Origin: Sulfurovum sp.
Lineage (GTDB): Bacteria > Campylobacterota > Campylobacteria > Campylobacterales > Sulfurovaceae
DNA length: 64,000 nt
Assembly (NCBI GenBank): GCA_027068435.1
Contig: JAMOTA010000030.1
Location: 1-64,000 of the forward strand
Direction: 5' to 3'
How positions within the stretch are numbered: position 1 is the stretch's first letter; the number at the start of each line of letters is the position of its first letter. Both the position numbers and the translations under genes were made by a program. The notes beneath the pieces were generated by a model. That model had not been told where the DNA came from. It saw only the letters and a program-made list of their open reading frames with translations, and ran no database searches. Shown piece after piece: positions 16,965 to 26,094 of this stretch.

Positions 16965-17657
16965 GTGTTAAAGATTAAAGAAGGTGCTGTGTTTATTGCA
17001 GACTCTCATTACCCTCATCATGGTGATGCTTTTTTGACACTACTCAAGAGGTTGGAGCATAAAGAACTCCAAACGTCTCAACTCTTTTTAATGGGAGACA
17101 ACTTTGACTTACTTTTTGGACATAATACCTACATAAAAACCTTTTCACATGAAGCGATAGCACTCCTTAATACCCTCTCAAAAACTATGGAGATACACTA
17201 TTTTGAAGGTAACCATGATTTCTGCTTAAAAGATATTTTTCCTGATATTCAAGTCTATAGTAGAGAAGAGCAACCTAAGTATTTTCTCTTAAATGAAAAA
17301 AAAGTTGCCCTCTCTCATGGAGACAAATATGCAGTAGGTAAAGGGTATAACTTATATACTACACTTTTACGCAATAAAAAAACACTTCAACTATTTAATC
17401 CTATAGGAAAATTCATTATAGATGATAGAATGAAAAAACTCTCTAAAAAGCATATCTGTCAGCCATTTACTGGGTTTGAAAAAAGGGTTGGTGAGATTAT
17501 GAAAGAGTATCAAGAGGTTGATATGGTCATAGAAGGGCATTTCCATCAAGGTAAAATGTTTGGTAAGTACCTCTCACTCCCTTCACTTGCGTGTCAAGGA
17601 AGCGTAGGAGTGGTAAAAGAGGGAAGCGTAAAGTTTATGCCGTGGGAGCAACTTTAG
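16965..17657 (+). CDS. lpxH: LpxH-like UDP-2,3-diacylglucosamine hydrolase (metallophosphoesterase)
   Basis: 230 residues with calcineurin-type metal motifs in order: ADSHY (12-16), GDNFD, GNHD, SHGDK and EGHFHQG. These and the NPIGKFIIDDRM segment fit the LpxH branch, which hydrolyses UDP-2,3-diacylglucosamine to lipid X in lipid A synthesis. GTG 16965 has GGGGAG upstream. The first motif is DSHY rather than DxHL, so divergence within the family is possible. lpxA and lpxB are also in this window (59 and 61 kb), but not next to it. Confidence 0.7.
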   Translation: MLKIKEGAVFIADSHYPHHGDAFLTLLKRLEHKELQTSQLFLMGDNFDLLFGHNTYIKTFSHEAIALLNTLSKTMEIHYFEGNHDFCLKDIFPDIQVYSREEQPKYFLLNEKKVALSHGDKYAVGKGYNLYTTLLRNKKTLQLFNPIGKFIIDDRMKKLSKKHICQPFTGFEKRVGEIMKEYQEVDMVIEGHFHQGKMFGKYLSLPSLACQGSVGVVKEGSVKFMPWEQL

Positions 17658-17940
17658 GCTCTTTGGCTTTACAGAGCTTGTCTGTATAAAAACTACCAAA
17701 TGGAACCAATGAGAGTACAAAGTAGATGAGTGCTTCTTTTTTACTAAAAGGAACATCTTTCATCGCTTCAAGTAGTTGGTAGATAAACCCCATAAAAAGT
17801 ACACCATGTGTCATTCCCATTATTTTGGTAGCGATGGGAAATCCAAAACTATATTTAAGTGGCATAGCAACAAAAAGTAAAATGATAAATGAATACCCCT
17901 CTATTTTATTGATAAGACGAAATTTCTTTAATTCAGACAT
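17635..17940 (-). CDS. DUF3817 integral membrane protein
   Basis: 101 residues with three hydrophobic helices and the DUF3817 pattern: RLINKIEGYSFIILL near the start, AMPLKYSF, the MGMTHGVLFMGFIYQL core with its conserved His, and a VPFGSFYTDK end. The function of the family is unknown. Its 3' end overlaps the lpxH-like gene by 23 bases on the opposite strand. AGGAG lies just ahead of ATG 17940. Confidence 0.85.
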   Translation of the reverse strand: MSELKKFRLINKIEGYSFIILLFVAMPLKYSFGFPIATKIMGMTHGVLFMGFIYQLLEAMKDVPFSKKEALIYFVLSLVPFGSFYTDKLCKAKEPKVAPTA

Positions 17941-18014
17941 ATATTCTCCTAATTTTTTCGGAGTATATCAAATAATATTTAATGAAACTCTAAAAGCGTG
18001 TAAAATAACGCGTA

Positions 18015-18932
18015 TTACCCTATCAGCTCTGCACATAAGTCAAAGCGATTGTGTGTCATGAGATGCACTTTGCCATGTTCTCTCATCACATCATCAAAGA
18101 TGCGTTTAGACAGAGCAAAGCCTACCTCCTGCTCTTTCTCTTCTCCATCCATAGCAGCTAAGTTCATCTCATCTATTATCTCTTTAGGTACAGAGATACC
18201 TGGTACTTTGTCATCTATAAAGTTTGCAGTTCTAGCACGAACAATAGGGAACTGTCCTAAAACAAGGTGTGCCTCTTTGGCTGTGTCTCTAATGCTTAAA
18301 GTTTTTGCTTCTTCAAAGAGGGCTAAGAGTTCTTTTGCATTTTCTAAACCATACACAGGTTGAGTAATAATAGCTCTTGCTCCATAGTTTAACTTTTTTA
18401 CCATACGTTTTTTTAGACTGTTCATATCTTTAGCCGTGGCATTGGCTACAGCAAAAGGGTAGATGGGTTTTGGTGCAGGTTTGAGTACTTTGTTTGAGTA
18501 GTCAACCCCTTTGTTAAGATGGTGGATAATACTAAGCAGTAGTGTCGAGTCACGCTCTAAGACACCCTTAACATCTGGTTGATCTGAAAACTTCGCAGGG
18601 TCACCAGTAAGAGCTAAGATACAACGTAAATCAAAATCATTAGCTCCAAGTAGTGTAGACTGTAGAGAGAGTTTGTTTTTATCTCTCATACTCATGGTGG
18701 CTATGACAGGCTTGTTAAATGTTTGCTGTATTTTTATGGCAGAGAGTACACCTGACATTTTGAGTTTGGCTAAAGGGTTGTCCGTACATGAAAAACCTGT
18801 TACTTTTTCATGAAGTTTATACTTCTTTATATCTTCTAACAAAGCGTCTATAGATGCACCATGAGGAGGGTTAACCTCTACGGTGATGAATTGTTTATCG
18901 TTACATAGGATGTCGCAAAATTTTTCAAACAT
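18015..18932 (-). CDS. Methylenetetrahydrofolate reductase-like protein
   Basis: 305 residues with the MTHFR TIM-barrel pattern: FITVEVNPPHG, VTGFSCTDNPLAK, CILALTGDPAKF (folate/FAD loop), YGARAIITQPVYGLENA and PIVRARTANFI. It diverges from MetF in several barrel segments and lacks the usual start EFxPPKT with its catalytic Glu, having EVNPPHG instead with Glu retained. It probably reduces methylene-THF or a related folate, but it could be a specialised paralogue. No metV or metH is adjacent. Divergent from serB. Confidence 0.7.
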   Translation of the reverse strand: MFEKFCDILCNDKQFITVEVNPPHGASIDALLEDIKKYKLHEKVTGFSCTDNPLAKLKMSGVLSAIKIQQTFNKPVIATMSMRDKNKLSLQSTLLGANDFDLRCILALTGDPAKFSDQPDVKGVLERDSTLLLSIIHHLNKGVDYSNKVLKPAPKPIYPFAVANATAKDMNSLKKRMVKKLNYGARAIITQPVYGLENAKELLALFEEAKTLSIRDTAKEAHLVLGQFPIVRARTANFIDDKVPGISVPKEIIDEMNLAAMDGEEKEQEVGFALSKRIFDDVMREHGKVHLMTHNRFDLCAELIG

Positions 18933-19044
18933 GAATATACTCTTTATAGTTTAATTAGTTATAATTCTACCTAAATAATACAAAGAGAGCTATGATATAT
19001 AGCCTCTAATAGTATTATATTAATAAATATTAATAGGAATAAAT

Positions 19045-19674
19045 ATGTCTAAATTGGCAGTTTTTGATTTTGATTCGACTTTGATGGATGGTGAGACTAT
19101 CGATTTTTTTGCTGAAGTACTTGGTTTTAAAGAACAAGTTGTTGCTATTACTGAACGTGCTATGGCGGGTGAGTTAGACTTTTATGCTTCACTTATAGAA
19201 CGTGTGGCACTCTTAAAAGGTTTACCCCAAAGTAAGGTAGATGAAATCTGTACAAACTTACCTATGATGCCAGGTGCTTCAGAGGTAGTAGCAGGACTTA
19301 AAGAGAGAGGTTACACAGTTATCTGTTTCTCTGGTGGTTTTAGGTCAGCTACTAAACCAGCATGTGAAGCACTAGGCATAGATGCAGACTTCTCAAACTT
19401 TTTACATGCAGATGAAGAGGGGATACTTACAGGTCATGTAGGTGGAGAGATGATGTACTCTAACGCAAAAGGTGATATGATAGTACGCTTACAGAAGCTT
19501 TTAAATGTAGGTAGAGAAGATACACTTGTTGTAGGTGATGGAGCCAATGACCTTAGTATGTTTGCTCATGCCGATACACGTGTGGCTTTTTGTGCAAAAC
19601 CTGTGCTTAGAGAAGCAGCTTCACACTGTGTGGACGTAAAAGATTTGAGAGAGATACTAAAAATAGTCTCATAA
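19045..19674 (+). CDS. serB: Phosphoserine phosphatase SerB-like HAD hydrolase
   Basis: 209 residues. HAD motif I is DFDSTLMDGET (nucleophile Asp8, acid Asp10), motif II is CFSGGFR, motif III is the Lys in SNAKGDMI, and motif IV is VGDGANDLSM. This matches SerB without the N-terminal ACT domain, the last step of serine synthesis. GGAATAAAT precedes ATG. It is single; the ion-motor pair follows 67 bases later with its own ribosome site. Confidence 0.9.
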   Translation: MSKLAVFDFDSTLMDGETIDFFAEVLGFKEQVVAITERAMAGELDFYASLIERVALLKGLPQSKVDEICTNLPMMPGASEVVAGLKERGYTVICFSGGFRSATKPACEALGIDADFSNFLHADEEGILTGHVGGEMMYSNAKGDMIVRLQKLLNVGREDTLVVGDGANDLSMFAHADTRVAFCAKPVLREAASHCVDVKDLREILKIVS

Positions 19675-19741
19675 GTTAATACTTTATTTATACTCTTTAA
19701 GTATAATGAAAAAATCATTATACTTAAATAAGGATACTTAC

Positions 19742-20848
19742 ATGTTACCACTTGATAATAAACAGCCAAAATCTTGCATCTCTCAATCTTTTGCTATTGT
19801 CCTCCTTCCTCTACTCTTTTTAGTTGGTTTAGTTCTTGGTTTTTTGGGGATTGTACCTCTTAAAGTTGAACTCCATACACTTCTCATAGTCGCTTTTATT
19901 TTTATCGTCTATCTTTTCTTTACACGGCACAATGCTAACTATGCTGCGTGTCACATGAGAGGTTCATTCTCTGCGATGGAAGATAGCTTACAAGAGGAGC
20001 TTAAAGTCAACGCGTTGACTATTATGGGTAAAACAAAATCTACTTTACATGTAAAAGACTTTATGGCTGAGTATTATAAAGATATACGTAACGACAACTT
20101 TGCACGTGTTGCACCTTCTGTGTTTCCTATGATGGGTATTTTGGGTACGTTTATAGCTATTGCCCTCTCTATGCCTGACTTTACAGTCAAAGACCTCAAT
20201 GCCTTAGACCATGAGATATCGGTACTACTCTCAGGGATAGGTATAGCTTTTTATGCTTCTATTTACGGGATAATGCTTTCGCTTATCTGGACTTACTTTG
20301 AGAAGAGTGGTGCAACTAAAGTCGATAAAAATATCTACAACCTAGAGAAGCTTTACGACTCTCGTGTATGGAAAAAGGCTGAACTTATCAAGCATGAGCA
20401 TATACAGAGTGAACTTAAAGACCAAGAGATAGTTCAAACGCTTAGAGAGATGTTTAACATGGACTTTATTAAAGAGTTAAACGAGCAGTATCTTAAAAAC
20501 TTTACGACCATTGTAAATGACACTACGCACAGTTTTACTACAGTGAGCCAACACATGCAAAGTAGTGCCTTAGAGCTTCGTACAACACTAGATAAGATAC
20601 ATGAAAGGCAAGAGGGTGTGAACGCCGTCTTGGTTATGAAAGAGAATATAGAGGGCTTTAGTGCCAACGCAAAGAGCTTACAACAATCAATGGAACGTTT
20701 TGATGGTACTGTTGAGCATACCTTTGAGAAGATAGATGACGAGGTAGGGCAGATAGTGAAAAAACTCTCAACTTTTGCACGTATTATTGCAGAGCAAAAC
20801 CAGATGATAGTCAATGATATCTCTTCACTTAAAGAGAAGCAGAATTAA
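19742..20848 (+). CDS. MotA/TolQ/ExbB-type proton channel protein, ZorA-like
   Basis: 368 residues from ATG 19742, which has AAGGA 6 bases upstream; a longer frame from 19706 lacks such a site. Two N-terminal hydrophobic helices (about 15-60) are followed by a cytoplasmic loop, then the paired channel helices FPMMGILGTFIAIAL and ISVLLSGIGIAFYASIYGI (about 125-190) typical of MotA/TolQ. A long helical tail (about 200-368) follows. This plan resembles ZorA more than flagellar MotA. Its MotB-like partner starts 3 bases after it. Ion-driven rotation is the family role; what it drives is unknown. Confidence 0.8.
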   Translation: MLPLDNKQPKSCISQSFAIVLLPLLFLVGLVLGFLGIVPLKVELHTLLIVAFIFIVYLFFTRHNANYAACHMRGSFSAMEDSLQEELKVNALTIMGKTKSTLHVKDFMAEYYKDIRNDNFARVAPSVFPMMGILGTFIAIALSMPDFTVKDLNALDHEISVLLSGIGIAFYASIYGIMLSLIWTYFEKSGATKVDKNIYNLEKLYDSRVWKKAELIKHEHIQSELKDQEIVQTLREMFNMDFIKELNEQYLKNFTTIVNDTTHSFTTVSQHMQSSALELRTTLDKIHERQEGVNAVLVMKENIEGFSANAKSLQQSMERFDGTVEHTFEKIDDEVGQIVKKLSTFARIIAEQNQMIVNDISSLKEKQN

Positions 20849-20851
20849 GCC

Positions 20852-22039
20852 ATGTTTAGAAAAAAATCAACAGACGAAGGCAGTAATTTTTGGATAGCTT
20901 ATGCAGACTTAATGGCAGGGTTGCTTTTTGTATTTATCTTACTTATTGGGGCTATTGTATCTAAGTCTATCATACTTAAGAGTGATTTGCATGAGAAAGA
21001 GGATCGTTTATCTAAAATGTCAACTGCACTACAGAACAAAGAGTTAACATTAGATGAACTTACCCAAACTCTACAGAAGAGCCATGCACTCTTAAGTGAA
21101 AAAGACAAATTTTTAGCGTTAAACAAAAAAGATATAGAAAAGAAAAAACAACTTTTAGTAAAAAAAGATAAAACACTTGAACAAAATAGTAAAACACTTG
21201 CACTCAAAAAAGAGGAGATTAAAAAGCTTTATCAGATGTTACTTGATGCCAATACGCAAAAAGATATGTTGAGTAAGAAAGTCATAGTTGTACAAAATCT
21301 ACTTAATGAAAACAACAATACACTTCAACATGAAAAAGCCGCACTTCAAAAAACACTTAAAGAGTACAAAGGAGAAGTGATAGTACTCTCTAACCAACTT
21401 ACAAGTACAAATGATACTGTAAAAAACAGAGATGAAAAGCTTTTAAAACTACTCAATGCCTTAGATGAAAAGCAGACAAAGTATGACTCACTTATAGAAA
21501 AACTTCAAAGTCAAAAAGCCAAAATAAAATCTCTTACGGGTATCAAACTTAAAGTGGTAGCAGCTCTAAAAGAGGAGCTAGGCAGTAAGATAGACATAGA
21601 TAAAAAAACAGGTTCACTTAAACTCGCTTCCAATATCTTGTTCGATAAAGGCTCTTCTGTTTTAAAAGAGGAGTCAAAAACAGAGTTAAAACGCTCATTT
21701 GAAGAGTACATAGGTGCATTGGTTACTAACAGCAAGATAAAACCACACCTTGAAAGAATCATCATAGAGGGGCATACAGATAGTGATGGTGGGTACTTGT
21801 ATAACTTGAACCTTTCACAAAAAAGAGCCTTTGAAGTGATGAACTTTTTACTCACACTTGACTTTGCAAAGGAGTATAACATCAAACCACTTCTCATCGC
21901 TTCTGGACGTGCATACTTAGATGTTATAAACGTAGATGGTGTAGAAGATAAAGAGGCTTCAAGACGTATTGAGATAAAGTTTAGACTTAAAAATGAAGAT
22001 GCGATGCATGAGATAGAGAGGGTTTTAGATGCAGAGTGA
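20852..22039 (+). CDS. MotB/OmpA-type stator protein, ZorB-like
   Basis: 395 residues. NFWIAYADLMAGLLFVFILL near the N-terminus forms one membrane helix with the ion-binding Asp19, as in MotB/ZorB. A long coiled coil of Lys/Glu/Leu-rich repeats covers about 40-245, followed by an OmpA-like peptidoglycan-binding domain (about 265-390) with IIIEGHTDSDGG, LNLSQKRAFEVM and a final EASRRIEIKF. It pairs with the preceding MotA-like gene. The coiled coil is far longer than in flagellar MotB. Confidence 0.85.
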   Translation: MFRKKSTDEGSNFWIAYADLMAGLLFVFILLIGAIVSKSIILKSDLHEKEDRLSKMSTALQNKELTLDELTQTLQKSHALLSEKDKFLALNKKDIEKKKQLLVKKDKTLEQNSKTLALKKEEIKKLYQMLLDANTQKDMLSKKVIVVQNLLNENNNTLQHEKAALQKTLKEYKGEVIVLSNQLTSTNDTVKNRDEKLLKLLNALDEKQTKYDSLIEKLQSQKAKIKSLTGIKLKVVAALKEELGSKIDIDKKTGSLKLASNILFDKGSSVLKEESKTELKRSFEEYIGALVTNSKIKPHLERIIIEGHTDSDGGYLYNLNLSQKRAFEVMNFLLTLDFAKEYNIKPLLIASGRAYLDVINVDGVEDKEASRRIEIKFRLKNEDAMHEIERVLDAE

Positions 22040-22196
22040 TTTTGAGCCTAAACAGTTAAAAGAGGCGAAGGAGATACTCTCAAATCATCTTAATGATATA
22101 AAAGTATATGTAAAAAAAGATCAAAAAGAAGAGACAAATGAGAGTCTTTCTTTATGGAATAAACTGTGGAAAAAGTTTTTAACACTATTTAGATAA
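22029..22196 (+). CDS. 55-residue ORF coupled to the motor genes
   Basis: Starts at ATG 22029, overlapping the stator stop by 11 bases, and ends at TAA 22194-22196. Product begins MQSDFEPKQLKEAKEIL: an acidic/charged helix with a conserved-looking Trp-Lys-rich end (LWNKLWKKFLTLF) that could be an amphipathic membrane anchor. I do not recognise it. The overlap suggests it is made with the motor pair and may be an accessory subunit. Confidence 0.55.
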   Translation: MQSDFEPKQLKEAKEILSNHLNDIKVYVKKDQKEETNESLSLWNKLWKKFLTLFR

Positions 22197-22226
22197 AATA
22201 CCCCTATCTAATTTAGAAAGAAAAAT

Positions 22227-23297
22227 ATGAATTTAATCTATCCAGTTAATGTAAAAAATGAGTTTCACTTTAACGCTTCTCCTAGAGATTTTACTGTAGA
22301 AGAGATACCTCTTTATGAGTTTACAGGTGAGGGAGAACATTTAGTTCTCAAGGTTCGCAAAAAAGAGATGACCACATGGGAGATGCTAGATGCCATCTCT
22401 AACCATGTAGGCATTCGTCGTAGAGACATGGGTTACGCAGGGCTTAAAGACAAACATGCCATGACTATACAGTACATCTCAGTTATGGCGATACATGAAG
22501 AGAAACTCAAAGCTTTTAAACATGATAAGATTAAGATACTAGAGAGTGTAAGACATAACAACAAAATACGTGTAGGGCATCTTAAAGGTAACCGATTTAA
22601 TATACGTCTTAAAAAAGTACTAGGTATTCAAAAAGATAAACTAGACTCCGTCTTAAAGTGGATAAAAACCCATGGTGTTCCTAACTACTTTGGTAACCAA
22701 CGTTTTGGGACAGATGGGAACAACTGGGTAGATGGTAAAAAACTGATAGAGGGTACACTAAAGATACGTGATAAAAAAACAAAAGAGTTCCTTATGGGTT
22801 CTTATCAGTCTTACCTTTTTAACAACTGGCTTAGTAAGCGTATGGAGTTAAACCACCTTCTACAAAAGTTTACAGAAGAAGAAACAGAGCAGATAATGAA
22901 ACTAGAAACGGGCTCACTCAAAGGTACTAAGTCTCAACCTAACTTCTTTAAACTTGTAGAGGGCGATGTGATGATGCACTACCCTTACGGCAGACTCTTT
23001 AATGTAGAAAATTTAGAAGAAGAGGCAAAACGTTTTGAGTCAAAAGACATCGCACCTGCTGGTTTACTCGCAGGTAAAAAAGCAAAAGTAGCACAGAGTG
23101 TAGCAGGTGTACTTGAGAAACCTTTTGTAGAAGAGATGAACTTAAACGGAACAAGACGATACGCATGGATACAAGTTACAGAGGTAAAGAAAACCTACGT
23201 AGAAGAGAAAGCCCACTATGAGCTAAGTTTTGCTCTACCTAAAGGGTGTTACGCAACTAACGTACTCGATGTTTTAAGAGGAACAAATATCTCTTAA
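22227..23297 (+). CDS. truD: tRNA pseudouridine(13) synthase TruD
   Basis: 356 residues. TruD converts U13 of tRNA-Glu to pseudouridine. The catalytic Asp75 lies in the family motif GYAGLKDKHAMT, with FxVEEIP (DFTVEEIP) near the start, a NYFGNQRFG motif and a GSYQSYLFNNWLSKRM segment that carries the TruD insertion boundary. Full length. Separated by 30 bases from the 55-residue ORF, so possibly on the same transcript. A hairpin follows its stop. Confidence 0.95.
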   Translation: MNLIYPVNVKNEFHFNASPRDFTVEEIPLYEFTGEGEHLVLKVRKKEMTTWEMLDAISNHVGIRRRDMGYAGLKDKHAMTIQYISVMAIHEEKLKAFKHDKIKILESVRHNNKIRVGHLKGNRFNIRLKKVLGIQKDKLDSVLKWIKTHGVPNYFGNQRFGTDGNNWVDGKKLIEGTLKIRDKKTKEFLMGSYQSYLFNNWLSKRMELNHLLQKFTEEETEQIMKLETGSLKGTKSQPNFFKLVEGDVMMHYPYGRLFNVENLEEEAKRFESKDIAPAGLLAGKKAKVAQSVAGVLEKPFVEEMNLNGTRRYAWIQVTEVKKTYVEEKAHYELSFALPKGCYATNVLDVLRGTNIS

Positions 23298-23313
23298 ACT
23301 AAGTGGTTTGATT

Positions 23314-23340
23314 TGGGTACATGATGATTATATGTACCCA
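23314..23340. terminator. Bidirectional terminator between truD and the TRAP gene
   Basis: A 9-bp perfect stem (TGGGTACAT / ATGTACCCA) with a 9-base loop sits between two convergent genes, 16 bases after truD and just 5 bases before the end of the TRAP gene. There is no strong T-tract, so strength is uncertain. Confidence 0.55.
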
Positions 23341-23345
23341 TAAAC

Positions 23346-24443
23346 CTATCCACGTATCTCTAAAAAGTTTTTAGTACTAATGTCATCCCATGGCTTGTTA
23401 ATGCTTACAAATGCTTCGTAGCTTGTTAAGGCACGTTTAAAGTCAGCACTTTTTGCACTCTCATCTTTTAGTACCTCTCCAAGAGCCACTTTAGCTGCAT
23501 CCATCATAACTTTAGGGAACGTTTTTATCTGTACATTTTTAGGTAACTCTTGTAGGGCTTTAGCATTTTTATAGCGAAACTCACAGAGCATGTTCCCCGT
23601 CATCTCTTCACTAGCAGCAGTAATGATAGCTTGATGCTCTTTACTAAGCTTTTCCCATCGTGCTTTGTTAAATGTAATCTCCAAAATACTTCCTGGTTCG
23701 TGCCATCCTGTGTAGTAGAAAGGTGCAGCTTTAGCAAATCCCATCATGCTATCTAGTGCGGGTCCTACCCACTCTGTAGCGTCTATGGTTCCTCGTTCAA
23801 GTGAAGTGTATATCTCACCAGCGGGGAGAAGTACAGGGTTTACCCCTAGCTTTTTCATCACCTCTCCACCTAGCCCAGGGATACGCATTTTTAAACCTTT
23901 AAGGTCAGCTAGTGTGTTGATCTCTTTTTTGAACCATCCACCCATTTGAGGTCCTGTTGTCCCACCTATGAGAGGGTAGAGGTTAAACTTAGCATACATT
24001 TCACGCCAAAGCTCATACCCCCCACCAAACTTCATCCATGTTATCATCTCTTCACTCGTAAGCCCAAGAGGCATCCCACCGAAAATAGAAAATGCAGGGT
24101 TTTTACCTTTCCAATAGTAAACACCAGAATGAAAAGCATCTATCTGTGCAGCTGAAGTAGCATCAAACACTTGTAAGGCAGGAACTAAAATATTTTTAGG
24201 AAAAACTTTTATCTCAAGGCTACCACCACTAAGTTCAAAACAGCGTTTAGCAAAGTTGTCAACACCCGTCCCCATAATAGGAAAATGTGCAGGCCATGAG
24301 GTGGCAAGTTTGAGGGTAACTTTTTTAGTTTTAAGTCTGTTTACTGAACCCTCTTCACTATTCTCTTCTGCTCTATGACACGCACTAAGAGCTAAGGCAG
24401 AAGCACCAAGTACAGATGATGCTATAAAGTCTCTTCTTTTCAT
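23346..24443 (-). CDS. TRAP transporter substrate-binding protein (DctP family), Tat-exported
   Basis: 365 residues. The N-terminus KRRDFIASSVLGASALALSAC has a twin-arginine motif and a lipobox Cys (residue 22), so it is probably folded before export and lipid-anchored. The mature part is DctP-like: LKLATSWPAHFP, an EIYTSLERGTIDATEWVGP signature with the conserved Arg region, and GWHEPGS. DctP proteins hand organic acids to DctQM permeases. No dctQ or dctM is adjacent. It converges on truD. Confidence 0.85.
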   Translation of the reverse strand: MKRRDFIASSVLGASALALSACHRAEENSEEGSVNRLKTKKVTLKLATSWPAHFPIMGTGVDNFAKRCFELSGGSLEIKVFPKNILVPALQVFDATSAAQIDAFHSGVYYWKGKNPAFSIFGGMPLGLTSEEMITWMKFGGGYELWREMYAKFNLYPLIGGTTGPQMGGWFKKEINTLADLKGLKMRIPGLGGEVMKKLGVNPVLLPAGEIYTSLERGTIDATEWVGPALDSMMGFAKAAPFYYTGWHEPGSILEITFNKARWEKLSKEHQAIITAASEEMTGNMLCEFRYKNAKALQELPKNVQIKTFPKVMMDAAKVALGEVLKDESAKSADFKRALTSYEAFVSINKPWDDISTKNFLEIRG

Positions 24444-24505
24444 TTTTATCCTTGCTGATATAACTATTTATGCGTTATTATAACAAAATGATTTTGTATA
24501 GTGAG

Positions 24506-25981
24506 CTACTCTAAGCCCATAAACTCCAATACCCTCTGTTTGCTGTAGTCATGAAAAGGGTTCCACCGCTGTCTTAGTAGTGTGGAAGCAGAGGTTTGTA
24601 GTACGGATGTTTCTCCATAAACGGCTAAATGTCCTAACTGTATACCTGGACTTTTGGGTGCATGACTACTCCCATAAAGAGGGTCATTTTGACTAATAGG
24701 CATAGCCAAATGTGAAAGTGAGTATAGCCCTTTTGACCAATAAAACTCTAGTGGCTCTGGCTCTTTACCTTGAGTGATACACATAAGTCTTCCATCTTTA
24801 CTATTATTATTACTAATAAAGTCTAAAGTGTATGGTTGAGCAATAGCACTATTTTTGAGCTTTTCAATAGAAGCATTAACACTAGGTTTTATGAAATAGT
24901 GAGCCTTAAAGTTGTGGTTGATGTCAAAAAGTACTAGGGCATGTTTTGCTTTAGGAAGTCGTGCATAAAGCTTGTTAACTAAACTAAAAACATTCACCGT
25001 ACTATCTACTACGGAAGTAAAACTCAACACAGGAGGAAAAACTTTTTTTTCTGTCTTTTTTTGCTTTGTGTACGCATCAAGTTGTTTTTGTACTTCATTG
25101 CAGATACGATAGACTTGATCTCCTGCATTGACAGCAAAAGAGGCATATTTAAAGGGATCAAACTCAGGAGAAATGGTATTCCATGCGAGTCTATCTACAC
25201 CAAGTAAATGCCCCAAACGACTTTGCCAAACAGCAAAAGGAGCAGCAGGACTGACTCCTATGGCTGGAGAGTAAAATATAAGACTAGAGGGAATGGTTAA
25301 GTTATTCTCATTTTCAAGAGCTTTAAGTGTATAGTTTAGTGCTAATGGAGCACCTGTAGAGTAGCTCATGATATGTATAGGTTTTGCACCTACTTTTTCT
25401 GTAAGACGTTTCATACCTATCTGTACTACAGCAGCCATATCTTGCCACTTAAGCTCTACAAGACCAGAGGGGATAGTCCCATGCCCAGGCATACGCATAG
25501 CCAATACCCAAACACCACGCTCATGTAAGTACTTGGCTTGTGCATGCAGACTATAGGGTGAGTCTGACATACCATGAAGAAGTAACACACCCATTTTAGG
25601 GTTCTCTACAGAGAGTTCAAAACTTCTGTTCCACGCTTTTTCCCATCGTGTAGGGTCTGCCATGCTATCTTTTATATATCGGTTAATAGGACTTTTTTTA
25701 TCTTGAGGTACTTTTTGGTATATTTCACGTTCTAACTCATCAAAAAGTCTCTCCTCTAACGCTAAGTAACTCTTAAAATCTTTTACATTTGAGTCTATGT
25801 TAAACTCATTTTGAAGTATGGTAGTGTGCCAAATGTTTAGAGAGGGAAGAGATTTCATATAAAGTGTAAAGAATACAATCCCAATAAGTAACGCACCCAA
25901 AAAAGCACTCAAAAGCATCTGAGAAGCCTTACGCACCGACCACCAGGGAATTCGAACCCAATAACTTTCCAAAAGACTCAT
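24506..25981 (-). CDS. Membrane-anchored alpha/beta hydrolase
   Basis: 491 residues. One N-terminal transmembrane helix (about 22-45) is followed by a hydrolase fold: oxyanion segment LLLHGMSDSP, the strand-helix ending GHGTIPSG, and the nucleophile elbow SYSTGAP (Ser in SxSxG). The acid-His part is less obvious; DINHNFKAHY may carry it. The nearest recognisable class is serine esterase/lysophospholipase-like proteins. Substrate unknown. Single gene, 62 bases downstream of nothing translated, and 62 bases upstream of the TRAP gene on the same strand. Confidence 0.7.
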   Translation of the reverse strand: MSLLESYWVRIPWWSVRKASQMLLSAFLGALLIGIVFFTLYMKSLPSLNIWHTTILQNEFNIDSNVKDFKSYLALEERLFDELEREIYQKVPQDKKSPINRYIKDSMADPTRWEKAWNRSFELSVENPKMGVLLLHGMSDSPYSLHAQAKYLHERGVWVLAMRMPGHGTIPSGLVELKWQDMAAVVQIGMKRLTEKVGAKPIHIMSYSTGAPLALNYTLKALENENNLTIPSSLIFYSPAIGVSPAAPFAVWQSRLGHLLGVDRLAWNTISPEFDPFKYASFAVNAGDQVYRICNEVQKQLDAYTKQKKTEKKVFPPVLSFTSVVDSTVNVFSLVNKLYARLPKAKHALVLFDINHNFKAHYFIKPSVNASIEKLKNSAIAQPYTLDFISNNNSKDGRLMCITQGKEPEPLEFYWSKGLYSLSHLAMPISQNDPLYGSSHAPKSPGIQLGHLAVYGETSVLQTSASTLLRQRWNPFHDYSKQRVLEFMGLE

Positions 25982-26094
25982 AGATTTTACCTTTATATTA
26001 TATTTAATTTGGAACGCAGAATTTAACTATAACCTACTAAATAAACTTAAATATCATAAGTATTTACAACCTTAGGTTTAAATGGTAAAAGTAG

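Noticed and set aside
19742-22196. A full Zorya defence system
   Set aside because: Only the ZorA-like and ZorB-like halves are present; no ZorC, ZorD or ZorE is seen and truD follows.
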